14,788 nt of DNA, from assembly GCA_017354065.1 (NCBI GenBank), contig JAFMRN010000024.1, positions 1 to 14,788 on the forward strand. Direction: 5' to 3'. This document shows, one piece after another, positions 1-6,193 of this stretch. A program made the translations under genes and the position numbers. How positions within the stretch are numbered: position 1 is the stretch's first letter; each line of letters starts with the position of its first letter. This stretch comes from Solirubrobacterales bacterium. GTDB taxonomy: Bacteria; Actinomycetota; Thermoleophilia; Solirubrobacterales; Solirubrobacteraceae. The notes beneath the pieces were generated by a model. That model did not search any database. It was not told the DNA's origin and saw only the letters and a program-made list of their open reading frames with translations.

Positions 1-514
1 GGACGGGACCGTCCTGTGACCTGGTGCCCAGGCCGGCGTCCTGGCGCGGGCCTGGGTCGTTGGCACAGACCGTGATGCTCGACCCGAGCCGGCCGCTCAG
101 CGGCGCTCCGATCCCGGGCAGCGCTGCCTTGAAGGCTGTGATCTTGACCGGCTTGCAGTGCGGGATGGCACCCGTGTTGTCGGCGTAGAGCAGGTCCGCG
201 TAGCGCGGCGAACCGGACGCCAACACGATCGTCCTGTGCGCGCCGGCCTGGCTCGTCTCGTGAGCTATCTGCTTCGCGCCCGCGTATGCCGCCAGCCGGG
301 GAGCGTTCTGCACCCGACAGGTGCGGCTGGTGCTGAACTCCAAGGACTCGGCCTCGGTTCCGGCGGCGGAACCGCCGATGCCGGCGTCCTTGACCGTCAA
401 CCAGCTGCTCCTACACGGCGGTGGGCTGCCTGCTGCGGTGGCGCTGCTCGCGATAGCCGCGCTCGCCCCGACGGCGGCGACCGCTACTACGACTGTCGAT
501 CCCAGTTGACTCAT
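1..514 (-). CDS. Secreted DUF4232-like protein, 3' end truncated by window edge
   Basis: Translating the minus strand from the ATG at 514 gives 171 codons with no stop before the window edge, so the C-terminus is missing. A GAGGGG ribosome binding site lies just upstream of the ATG. The first ~28 residues (MSQLGSTVVVAVAAVGASAA, then IASSATAA) look like a signal peptide with an A-x-A cleavage site, although the n-region lacks a basic residue. The mature part begins with a Cys, then a W-L-x-V strand, a G-SAAG-TEAESLEF segment, a second Cys (TRTC-like), a 'TIVLASGS' segment, 'HCKPVKI' and 'ITVCAND'. This spacing of Cys, AAG and a vtLxxG strand resembles DUF4232, a beta-sandwich domain common in actinobacterial exported proteins of unknown function. 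The family call is by pattern memory. The gene lies downstream of amtB in the same direction, 62 bp away, with its own RBS. Function is unknown. Confidence 0.68.
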   Translation of the reverse strand, partial: MSQLGSTVVVAVAAVGASAAIASSATAAGSPPPCRSSWLTVKDAGIGGSAAGTEAESLEFSTSRTCRVQNAPRLAAYAGAKQIAHETSQAGAHRTIVLASGSPRYADLLYADNTGAIPHCKPVKITAFKAALPGIGAPLSGRLGSSITVCANDPGPRQDAGLGTRSQDGPV

Positions 515-576
515 GCTGCCCCTCAGGTCGTTGATCTCCTGAGGATCATCGCGGCTGCGCCAATGTTGGGCAACCC

Positions 577-1875
577 CTACAGCGCGGCGCCGGCCTTCTT
601 GGCCGCGGCCCCGCGGAGTTTGTGCTCGCGTGGCGGCTCGACCTTGACGAGGATCGCGCCCTCGCCGGTGCTGTAGGCCTCCTCGCCGTGCTGGGTCACG
701 TCGACGCCGATTGCTTCTTCGGTCTCCGATACCCGCAGGGGCAGGACCAGGCCGACCAGCTTCAACAGGACGAACGTGCCGGCGAAGGCATACAGCGGGG
801 TGGCCAGGTCGGCGACGGCCTGCCAGCCGAGCTGAGCGACGTGGCCGAACAGCGCGCCGTCACCGACACCGTTCCAGCCGCGCTGGGCGAAGAAGCCGAT
901 GAACAGGATGCCCGTGAAGCCTGCGAGGCCGTGGGCGCCGAACACGTCGAGGGACTCATCGATCCTGGTCTTGGGACGCCACTGGATCACCGCGTAGCTC
1001 GGCAGCGCCGCGACGGCGCCCAACAGCAGGGAGGCGGCAGGGCTGATCCAGCCCGCCGCGGGCGTGATCCCGACACAGCCGACGACGATCGCCGTCGCGG
1101 CGCCGACGGCCGTCGGCCGCCCGTTGACCTTGGCCTCGATCGCCATCCACACGGCCAGCGTCGCGGCCGGACACAACAGCGTGTTGACGAACGCCAGGAT
1201 GGTCTGGTGGTTGATGCCGAAGGCCGAGCCGGCGTTGAAGCCGAACCAGCCGAACCACAGCAGGCCGGCGCCGAGCACGACGTAGGCGACGTTGTGGGGG
1301 AGCAGCGCCTGGCGCCCGTGGTCACGGCGCTTGCCGACCACGAACGCGGCGGCCAGCGCCGAGAAGCCCGAGCCCATCTCAACCGGTACGCCGCCGGCGA
1401 AGTCCATCACGCCGTGCTGGGAGAGCCAGCCGCCGCCCCAGACCCAGTGGGCCAGCACCGGGTAGACCAGCAGCGACCACAGCGCGATGAAGGCGACGAA
1501 GGCGCCAAAGCGGATGCGCTCAACCACGGCGCCGGAGATCAGCGCCGCGGTGATGATCGCGAAGCTCGCCTGGAACGCGAAGAACAGCAGCTGGGGGATG
1601 TGGGTCCCCGGCTGGGCGCCGAAGCCGACGTGCTGGAGCAACGCGAAGTGCAGGCTGCCGATGAAGCCGTTGGAGCTGTGGCCGAAGGCCAGGCTGTAGC
1701 CGGCCAGCACCCAGGTGATGGTCACCACGCCGAACGCGACGAGGCTCATCATGAACGTGTTGAGGATGCTCTTGGCGCGCACCAGGCCGCCGTAGAAGAG
1801 CCCCAGTGCGGGCGTCATCATCAACACCAGCGCCGTGGCCATCAGCATCCAGGCGCTGTCGCCGCCGCGGATCAT
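577..1875 (-). CDS. amt: Ammonium transporter, Amt/MEP family, with Glu at first twin-His position
   Basis: 432 residues, typical length for an Amt monomer with 11 membrane helices; the trimer conducts ammonium across the inner membrane. Family signatures are clear: 'MMTPALGLFYGGLVR' (residues 19-33), 'FQASFAIITAALISGAVVER' (101-120, Phe gate region), 'MDFAGG' (157-162, with the conserved Asp158), 'WFGWFGFNAGS' (207-217) and 'DVFGAHGLAG' (310-319). His315 matches the second pore His (H318 of E. coli AmtB). The first pore His (E. coli H168, in DFAGG-x-x-V-H) is Glu166 here, codon GAG at 1378-1380. The C-terminal tail (382-432) is cytosolic and contains 'ETEEAIGVDVTQHGEEAY', the usual region that talks to PII. 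The start ATG overlaps the PII stop codon (ATGA), so translation is probably coupled. The last 20 residues are Ala/Lys rich and variable. Confidence 0.96.
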   Translation of the reverse strand: MIRGGDSAWMLMATALVLMMTPALGLFYGGLVRAKSILNTFMMSLVAFGVVTITWVLAGYSLAFGHSSNGFIGSLHFALLQHVGFGAQPGTHIPQLLFFAFQASFAIITAALISGAVVERIRFGAFVAFIALWSLLVYPVLAHWVWGGGWLSQHGVMDFAGGVPVEMGSGFSALAAAFVVGKRRDHGRQALLPHNVAYVVLGAGLLWFGWFGFNAGSAFGINHQTILAFVNTLLCPAATLAVWMAIEAKVNGRPTAVGAATAIVVGCVGITPAAGWISPAASLLLGAVAALPSYAVIQWRPKTRIDESLDVFGAHGLAGFTGILFIGFFAQRGWNGVGDGALFGHVAQLGWQAVADLATPLYAFAGTFVLLKLVGLVLPLRVSETEEAIGVDVTQHGEEAYSTGEGAILVKVEPPREHKLRGAAAKKAGAAL

Positions 1876-2231
1876 GATGTGCCACCGACCGGTGTCACGG
1901 CGTCCACGTCGCTGTCGCCGGTGCGGATCCGCACGGCACGTTCAAGGTCGAGCACAAAGATCTTGCCGTCGCCGACCTCGCCGGTCTGGCCGCCCTCCGC
2001 AATCGCGCTGACGGCGGCGTCCGCGAAGCTGTCGGACACCGCGATCTCAAAGCGGACCTTCTCCGACAGGCTCATCTGGACGCGCGTTCCGCGGTAGGTC
2101 TCAACTCGCTCGGTCTCACCGCCGTGGCCCTGGACGCGGCTCATCGTGATGCCCTTGACTTTCGCCCGGTACAGGGCCTCCAACACGTCGTTCGTCTTCT
2201 CGGGACGGACGACTGCAATCACCAACTTCAT
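1872..2231 (-). CDS. glnB: PII family nitrogen regulatory protein lacking Tyr51
   Basis: 119 residues, close to the 112 of E. coli GlnB, and aligns without gaps through residue ~112. PII proteins are trimeric sensors of 2-oxoglutarate and ATP/ADP; a PII encoded with amt usually gates the transporter through its T-loop. Recognisable parts are the N-terminal strand 'MKLVIAVVRPEK', the T-loop 'GGETERVETYRGTRV' (37-51), the B-loop 'TGEVGDGKIFVL' (83-94) and the C-terminal 'RIRTG' (101-105). Tyr46 is kept, but residue 51, the Tyr that is uridylylated in proteobacteria and adenylylated in actinobacterial GlnK, is Val (codon GTC at 2079-2081). Gln39, which contacts Mg/2-oxoglutarate, is Glu. It is first in the operon and overlaps amt by ATGA. 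No strong Shine-Dalgarno is visible before the ATG. A GlnK name would be equally fair given the amt linkage. Confidence 0.95.
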   Translation of the reverse strand: MKLVIAVVRPEKTNDVLEALYRAKVKGITMSRVQGHGGETERVETYRGTRVQMSLSEKVRFEIAVSDSFADAAVSAIAEGGQTGEVGDGKIFVLDLERAVRIRTGDSDVDAVTPVGGTS

Positions 2232-2267
2232 CGTTATTCGAGGCTAGGCGGGCTTTGGCCCTATGGC

Positions 2268-2285
2268 CTTATCCATGTGGATAAG
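2268..2285. promoter_or_regulatory. 18-bp palindrome upstream of glnB-amt (operator-like; also two inverted DnaA-box-like 9-mers)
   Basis: CTTATCCA-TG-TGGATAAG has perfect 8-bp arms and a 2-base centre, and sits 37 bp upstream of the glnB start. It would suit a dimeric regulator controlling the nitrogen operon. It does not match the actinobacterial GlnR consensus (GTnAC type). The minus strand reads TTATCCACA (2276-2284), identical to the DnaA-box consensus, and the plus strand has TTATCCATG (2269-2277, 7 of 9). Function is unproven. Confidence 0.5.
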
Positions 2286-2305
2286 ACGGGGCCTGGCCGG
2301 GCGGG

Positions 2306-2330
2306 CCCATTGGCCAGGCGGCCAAATGGG
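2306..2330 (-). terminator. Hairpin downstream of the TetR gene, possible terminator
   Basis: Arms CCCATTGGCC (2306-2315) and GGCCAAATGGG (2320-2330) pair around a 4-base loop with one bulged A. It begins 9 bp after the stop of the TetR gene and before the glnB regulatory palindrome, so it could separate the two units. There is no U-tract on the minus strand, so the terminator role is inferred from stem strength and position. Confidence 0.4.
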
Positions 2331-2338
2331 ACGGGCTG

Positions 2339-2878
2339 CTAGGCGCCGTAGCGCAGGCCGTCCAGGAGCAGCTCGACCATCCGGTAAGCCCGGGCGGTGT
2401 CCTCGGTGGCACACAGATTCGCCACGGCGCTCAGCAGCTCGAGCGGGTCGACCCCGGGCCGGATCGCGCCCGCCGCGACGGCGTTGTTCAGCAGGGTCTG
2501 GAAGGCCGGTCCCAGGCGCTCAGCAAAGTAGGCAGGCAGCGCGTTGTAGGCCGGGTCGCCGGAGTGCAGGGCAGCCGCCAGGCCGCGCTTGGTCGCCAGG
2601 AACTGTGTGTAGCGCTCCAGCCACAGGGCCAGCGCGCGGTCCGGGTCGTGGTCTGCTGAAAGCTCCGGCGCGGCGGCGGCACAGGCGTCCACCTCGGCGC
2701 GGAAGACGGCCGCGATCAGATCCGAGCGCAGCGGGAAATGGCGATACAGCGTCGCGGTGCCGACACCGGCGCGGGCCGCAATCGCGCGCACGTGGACGTC
2801 AACGCCCTGCTCGGCGAACTCCAACTTTGCCGCTCTCAGCAGCGCATCTATGTTGCGTTTGGCGTCGGCGCGGGGCAT
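2339..2878 (-). CDS. TetR/AcrR family transcriptional regulator
   Basis: 179 residues, normal TetR length. The N-terminal DNA-binding domain is clear: 'IDALLRAAKLEFAEQG' (10-25), then the helix-turn-helix 'VRAIAARAGVGTATLYRHFP' (30-49) and 'RSDLIAAVF'. The remaining ~120 residues form the all-helical ligand domain, which resembles the SbtR-like C-terminal class ('PAYFAERLGPAFQTLLNNAVAAGAIRPGVDPLELLSAVANL'-type ending, segments 114-155). No ligand can be read from sequence. It is transcribed divergently from the aldo/keto reductase, with only 64 bp between start codons. That gap holds two operator-like palindromes, so autoregulation and control of the reductase are likely. The ATG at 2878 is the only reasonable start upstream of the HTH. 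Confidence 0.93.
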   Translation of the reverse strand: MPRADAKRNIDALLRAAKLEFAEQGVDVHVRAIAARAGVGTATLYRHFPLRSDLIAAVFRAEVDACAAAAPELSADHDPDRALALWLERYTQFLATKRGLAAALHSGDPAYNALPAYFAERLGPAFQTLLNNAVAAGAIRPGVDPLELLSAVANLCATEDTARAYRMVELLLDGLRYGA

Positions 2879-2879
2879 C

Positions 2880-2919
2880 TGGGACAGTGTTCCGTATATT
2901 TAAGTGGAACGCTGTTCCA
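2880..2919. promoter_or_regulatory. Tandem TetR operator-like palindromes between tetR and aldo/keto reductase
   Basis: A perfect palindrome TGGAAC-GCT-GTTCCA lies at 2905-2919. A second, weaker copy TGGGAC-AGT-GTTCCG lies at 2880-2894, with centres 25 bp apart. An AT-rich stretch (TATATTTAA, 2895-2903) between them is a plausible -10 region in otherwise G+C-rich DNA. This arrangement suits a TetR dimer repressing both divergent genes. No convincing -35 element could be assigned. Confidence 0.65.
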
Positions 2920-2942
2920 GATAATCCACGAGGGGATACTCC

Positions 2943-3968
2943 ATGCAATACCGCACGCTCGGCCGGACCGGCATCCAGGTCACTCCGTACGCGCTCGGGG
3001 CGATGATGTTCGGGGCCATCGGCAACCCCGATCACGGGGACTCGATCCGGATCATCCATCGCGCGCTGGACGCGGGCATCAACTTCATTGACACCGCCGA
3101 CATGTACTCCCGCGGTGAGTCCGAGGAGATCGTCGGCAAGGCGCTGAAGGGTCGCCGCGATGACATCGTGCTTGCCACGAAGGTGTTCAACCCGATGGGT
3201 GAGGACCCGAATCAGCGCGGTAACTCGCGCCGCTGGATCATCGCCGAGGTCGAACACTCGCTGCGCCGGCTCCAGACCGACTACATAGACCTCTACCAGC
3301 TGCACCGTCCCGATCCGAGCGTCGACATCGAGGAGAGCCTGTCCGCCCTGACCGACCTGGTCCGCGCGGGTAAGGTCCGGGCTATCGGGTCATCGACGTT
3401 CCCGGCCTCGGAGATGGTTGAGGCCCAGTGGGTCTCAGAGCGCCGTGGACTTGAGCGCTTCCGCTGTGAGCAGCCGCCCTACTCGATCCTGAACCGGAGG
3501 ATCGAGCGCGAGGTGCTGCCAGTTGCCCAGCGTTATGGCATGGGGGCGATTGTTTGGAGCCCGCTGGCCGGCGGGATGCTGACCGGACGCGTCCGCAAGG
3601 GCCAGGAGACCGACCTGCGCCGCACGCGGCTGTTCAACTACTTCAGTGATGAGCGGCGGCTTGACGCCGTGGAGGCGCTGATCCCGCTGGCCGAGGAGTC
3701 CGGCGTCAAGCTCACGCACATGGCGATGGCCTTTGCGATCGCGCACCCGGGCGTAACCTCGGCGATCATCGGCCCGCGGACGATGGAGCAGCTCGAGGAT
3801 CTGCTGGCCGGGGCGGAGGTCTCGCCCTCAGACGAGCTGCTGGACCGGATCGACGAGGTAGTCCCGCCGGGTGCCGATGTCGGGAGCTTCGACCCGGACT
3901 ATGACCCGCCGGCGATCAAGCAGGCGGGGTTGCGGCGCCGCCCCGTGGAGGAACGGGCGGCCTCTTAG
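2943..3968 (+). CDS. Aldo/keto reductase (NADPH-dependent, AKR superfamily)
   Basis: 341 residues. It starts with the AKR hallmark 'MQYRTLGRTGIQVTPYALGA'. The catalytic tetrad is present: Asp50 and Tyr55 in 'FIDTADMYSRGESEEIVGKAL', Lys80 in 'VLATKVF' and His121 in 'DLYQLHRPDP'. The NADPH-binding end is also present ('IVWSPLAGGMLTGR', then 'AIIGPRTMEQLEDLLAGAE'). Such enzymes reduce aldehydes and ketones in the cytosol; the closest pattern is the AKR11/YghZ-Tas-like group, and the substrate cannot be told. A GAGGGG RBS (2930-2935) sits 7 bp before the ATG. Divergent from a TetR gene with shared operators, so probably induced by a small molecule. Its stop is one base from the stop of the convergent SDR gene. 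Confidence 0.94.
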   Translation: MQYRTLGRTGIQVTPYALGAMMFGAIGNPDHGDSIRIIHRALDAGINFIDTADMYSRGESEEIVGKALKGRRDDIVLATKVFNPMGEDPNQRGNSRRWIIAEVEHSLRRLQTDYIDLYQLHRPDPSVDIEESLSALTDLVRAGKVRAIGSSTFPASEMVEAQWVSERRGLERFRCEQPPYSILNRRIEREVLPVAQRYGMGAIVWSPLAGGMLTGRVRKGQETDLRRTRLFNYFSDERRLDAVEALIPLAEESGVKLTHMAMAFAIAHPGVTSAIIGPRTMEQLEDLLAGAEVSPSDELLDRIDEVVPPGADVGSFDPDYDPPAIKQAGLRRRPVEERAAS

Positions 3969-3969
3969 C

Positions 3970-4596
3970 TCAGCCCAGCGCCGTCGCGAGCGGTTCGGTT
4001 CCACTGTTTACGTACAGCGTCTGTGAAACCGTGCGCGGGTCGGCCAATACGGCACTGATCACCGCGGCCACGTCCGCGCGGCTGATCTCGCCGCGGGACG
4101 GTTCGTGATCGATCCGCACCTTGCCGGTGCGGGGGTCGTCGGTCAGCCGGCCGGGGCGGATGATCGTCCAGTTCCGGTCGCTGGCCTGGACGGCCGCGTC
4201 GGCGGCGGCCTTGGCGCGCAGGTAGACGCTGAAGACCTGATCGTCGGAGGGCGGGTCCTGCGCGCCTACGGAGCTGACGATCACAAACCGGGCGGGGCCG
4301 GCCTCCAAGAGCTTGATCGCGCCGTCCCGGTCCACGGTCAGCTTGCGGTCGGCGCCGCTGCCGGGGCCCGCGCCGGCGGCGAACACGGCCGCGTCGGCCC
4401 CCTTGATCGCCGCGGACAGGGCGTCGACCGTTGCGTGCTCCAGATCGCAGAGCACGGGCTCCGCGCCCAGCGCCCGGATCTCAGCGATGTGGTCCGGGTT
4501 GCGGATCAGACCGAGCACGGAATCGCCGCGCGCGACCAGCTGCTTGGTCAGCGCCTGGGCGATCTGGCCGTGTGCCCCTGCGATCGCGACTCTCAT
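3970..4596 (-). CDS. NAD(P)-binding atypical SDR (NAD(P)H-binding domain protein)
   Basis: 208 residues. A Rossmann N-terminus 'MRVAIAGAHGQIAQAL' carries a GxxGxxA dinucleotide motif (residues 7-13). This is followed by 'LIRNPDHIAEIRALGAEPVLCDLE' (35-58), typical of atypical SDRs (SDR_a5/YwnB-like), then 'FVIVSSVGAQD' (103-113), and a C-terminal 'WTIIRPGRLTDDPRTGKV' (143-160). The catalytic YxxxK appears as 'YLRAK' (126-130). It may be a reductase or a redox-sensing protein. The start ATG overlaps the stop of the upstream quinone oxidoreductase (ATGA), so the two are co-translated. Its 3' end abuts the aldo/keto reductase 3' end with one base between, leaving no room for a terminator. Confidence 0.9.
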   Translation of the reverse strand: MRVAIAGAHGQIAQALTKQLVARGDSVLGLIRNPDHIAEIRALGAEPVLCDLEHATVDALSAAIKGADAAVFAAGAGPGSGADRKLTVDRDGAIKLLEAGPARFVIVSSVGAQDPPSDDQVFSVYLRAKAAADAAVQASDRNWTIIRPGRLTDDPRTGKVRIDHEPSRGEISRADVAAVISAVLADPRTVSQTLYVNSGTEPLATALG

Positions 4597-5507
4597 GGGA
4601 TCAGGACGATCTTGCCGCGGGTGTGACCGGTTTCCAGCTCGCGGTAGGCGGCGCGAACGTCATCCAGAGGATAGGTGCGCGCGACCTCCAGAACCAGCTC
4701 CCCGCTTGCGAGCAGATCCACCAGATGACGCATATTCTCAGGTGTGGCGCCCGCGCCGTTGCCGTCGGTCTTGACGCCGTAGCGCTGAGCTGCCGGGAAG
4801 TCGGCGATCGTGTCGATCCGGTCCCGGGCGACCCCCAGCTCCAGGGCCAGCTCGACATAGCCCGAGCCGTGGGTGTCGATCAGCGCATCAACATCTCCCT
4901 CGCCGGCCGCGCGTCGGATGCGCTCGGCCACCCCCGCGCCGTAGCTCACCGGTATGACCCCAAAGCGGGAGAGCCAATCGTGGTTGTGCTCTGATGCCAG
5001 GCCGATCACGGTCGCGCCCGCGCGGCGCGCCAGCTGTACCGCTAGTGACCCGACGCCGCCGGCCGCGCCGGCAACGACGACCGTGGCTCCCTGTGCCGCG
5101 CCGACCGCTGCCACGGCGGCATAAGCGGTGGTACCGGCCACGAACAGCCCACCGGCGACCTCCCAGGACAGGTTCGCCGGCTTGGGTATCAGCTGTGCTG
5201 CGGGTACCGCGACCAGCTCGGCGTGGCTGGAGCGCGTGTCAACCCAGCCGACGACCTCATCACCGGCGCGGAAGCCTGAGCCGTCACGCTCGACCACCCC
5301 GGCCAGGTCGCTGCCCTGGCCTGAAGGGAAGGTCGCGGGGAACATCTCGTGCAGGGAGCCGTCGCGGATCTTGGCCTCGCCGGGGTTGATCCCCGCGGCC
5401 TTGACCCGCACCAGCGTCTCACCGGCCTGAGGAGCCGGCTCCTCGACGTCGACTACCTCAAGGACGTCGACGTCGCCGTAACCGTCAAATCGCACTGCCT
5501 TGGGCAT
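4593..5507 (-). CDS. Zinc-independent MDR family NADP-dependent oxidoreductase (quinone oxidoreductase-like)
   Basis: 304 residues. The N-terminal GroES-like domain contains 'VRVKAAGINPGEAKIRDG' (33-50) and 'GSDLAGVV' (65-72). The nucleotide-binding motif 'AGAAGGVGSLAVQLAR' starts at residue 146, followed by 'AGATVIGLAS'. The C-terminal 'GHTRGKIVL' is the usual MDR ending. The catalytic-zinc Cys/GHE motif is missing, as in QOR-type enzymes, so it probably reduces quinones or conjugated enones with NADPH in the cytosol. It lies between a TetR gene (4 bp gap upstream) and the SDR gene (ATGA overlap downstream), which makes a three-gene operon likely. The ATG at 5507 begins the canonical 'MPKAVRFDGYG' start. 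Confidence 0.93.
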   Translation of the reverse strand: MPKAVRFDGYGDVDVLEVVDVEEPAPQAGETLVRVKAAGINPGEAKIRDGSLHEMFPATFPSGQGSDLAGVVERDGSGFRAGDEVVGWVDTRSSHAELVAVPAAQLIPKPANLSWEVAGGLFVAGTTAYAAVAAVGAAQGATVVVAGAAGGVGSLAVQLARRAGATVIGLASEHNHDWLSRFGVIPVSYGAGVAERIRRAAGEGDVDALIDTHGSGYVELALELGVARDRIDTIADFPAAQRYGVKTDGNGAGATPENMRHLVDLLASGELVLEVARTYPLDDVRAAYRELETGHTRGKIVLIP

Positions 5508-5511
5508 CTAG

Positions 5512-6099
5512 CTAAAAGTAGAGCAGACCGTCCACCACGGCCAGTACCTCCGCGGCCAGGTCGTCAGGTGGAACGTCCTCAAAGGCGGGACCGCTCTCAG
5601 CCAGGACCTCGGTGATCACGCCGATGCTGGCGGCCATCCGCACGCGCTGGGACAGCGTCAGCGCGTCGGAAGCGAGAATCCGTTCCAGGCGCTTCTCCAG
5701 CTCCTCATTCTCCATCCGGTTGCGCTCGTCCTGATACAGGGCATCGATGGCGCCCTGGTTGCGGCGGTGCATCAACAGCAGGTCGCGGTGGGGGGTCAGC
5801 GCCTCGACGAAGCGGTGGATGAACCCTGGCCAGGCGGCGACGCGCTCGGGGCCGTCGGGGATCGCCTCGAGCCCGTCCAGCAGCTCCGCGCCGTCGGCGT
5901 GCAGGCGAAGGTGGAGCTGGAGCAGGATCTCCTCCTTGCGCTCAAAGTAGTAGTACAGCGCCGCCTTGGTGATGTCGAGGCGCTCGGCGATGTCGCGCAG
6001 GGATGTCTTGTCGTAGCCCTGGCTGGTGAACAGTTCCTGAGCCACGTCAAGGATCCGCTCTCGAGTCTCGGTGCCGTTGGTTTTCGGAGGGCGCGGCAT
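5512..6099 (-). CDS. TetR/AcrR family transcriptional regulator
   Basis: 195 residues. The N-terminal HTH is textbook: 'TRERILDVAQELFTSQGYDKTSLRDIA' (12-38), then 'LDITKAALYYYFERKEEIL' (41-59), including the 'ALYYYF' recognition helix. The helical C-terminal domain has no recognisable ligand signature. It begins the minus-strand run tetR-MDR-SDR and is divergent from the ABC exporter genes across a 94-bp region with three CCGG-cored operator-like copies. This makes it the likely repressor of both its own operon and the exporter. Such regulators often sense the compound that the exporter removes and the oxidoreductases detoxify; here that is inference from position. Confidence 0.94.
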   Translation of the reverse strand: MPRPPKTNGTETRERILDVAQELFTSQGYDKTSLRDIAERLDITKAALYYYFERKEEILLQLHLRLHADGAELLDGLEAIPDGPERVAAWPGFIHRFVEALTPHRDLLLMHRRNQGAIDALYQDERNRMENEELEKRLERILASDALTLSQRVRMAASIGVITEVLAESGPAFEDVPPDDLAAEVLAVVDGLLYF

Positions 6100-6112
6100 C
6101 TGATGTCCGAGT

Positions 6113-6181
6113 TTACTTGACGTCCGGTCAGTTATAGGGGTATCTTACCGGCCGGATAGTAGTTACTTGACGACCGGTAAG
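6113..6181. promoter_or_regulatory. Triple operator-like element in the tetR/ABC exporter divergent promoter
   Basis: Two near-identical 19-mers, at 6113-6131 and 6163-6181 (TTACTTGACG-w-CCGGT-m-AG), lie exactly 50 bp apart in the same orientation. A third related copy, CTTACCGGCCGG (6144-6155), lies between them. Each 19-mer is an imperfect dyad around a TTGACG-NN-CGGTMA core. The first covers the proposed -35 of the exporter promoter; the last reaches the Shine-Dalgarno. They are the probable binding sites of the adjacent TetR protein. Confidence 0.65.
6117..6146 (+). promoter_or_regulatory. Candidate sigma70-type promoter for the ABC exporter
   Basis: TTGACG (6117-6122) and TATCTT (6141-6146) are spaced 18 bp apart and lie about 50 bp before the ATG of the ABC ATPase. 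The -35 hexamer is embedded in the first operator-like repeat, consistent with repression by promoter occlusion. Confidence 0.5.
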
Positions 6182-6193
6182 GAGCGTAGGCGG

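Noticed and set aside
158..676. Plus-strand open frame of 172 codons at the left end
   Set aside because: The minus-strand frame over the same bases has a signal peptide, RBS and Cys pattern, while this frame crosses the amt 3' end and looks random.
622..2097. Long plus-strand open frame of 491 codons opposite the amt and glnB genes
   Set aside because: It is antisense to two clear genes; its protein is rich in Asp, Gly, Arg and Ala with no domain, a usual by-product of high G+C codon use.
2268..2285. Replication origin
   Set aside because: There is one inverted pair of DnaA-box-like 9-mers, without a cluster, an AT-rich unwinding region or dnaA/dnaN genes nearby.
6167..6193. Upstream TTG start for the ABC ATPase
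   Set aside because: The TTG lies inside the operator repeat and the AAGGAG RBS would fall within the coding region; the ATG at 6194 has ideal spacing.
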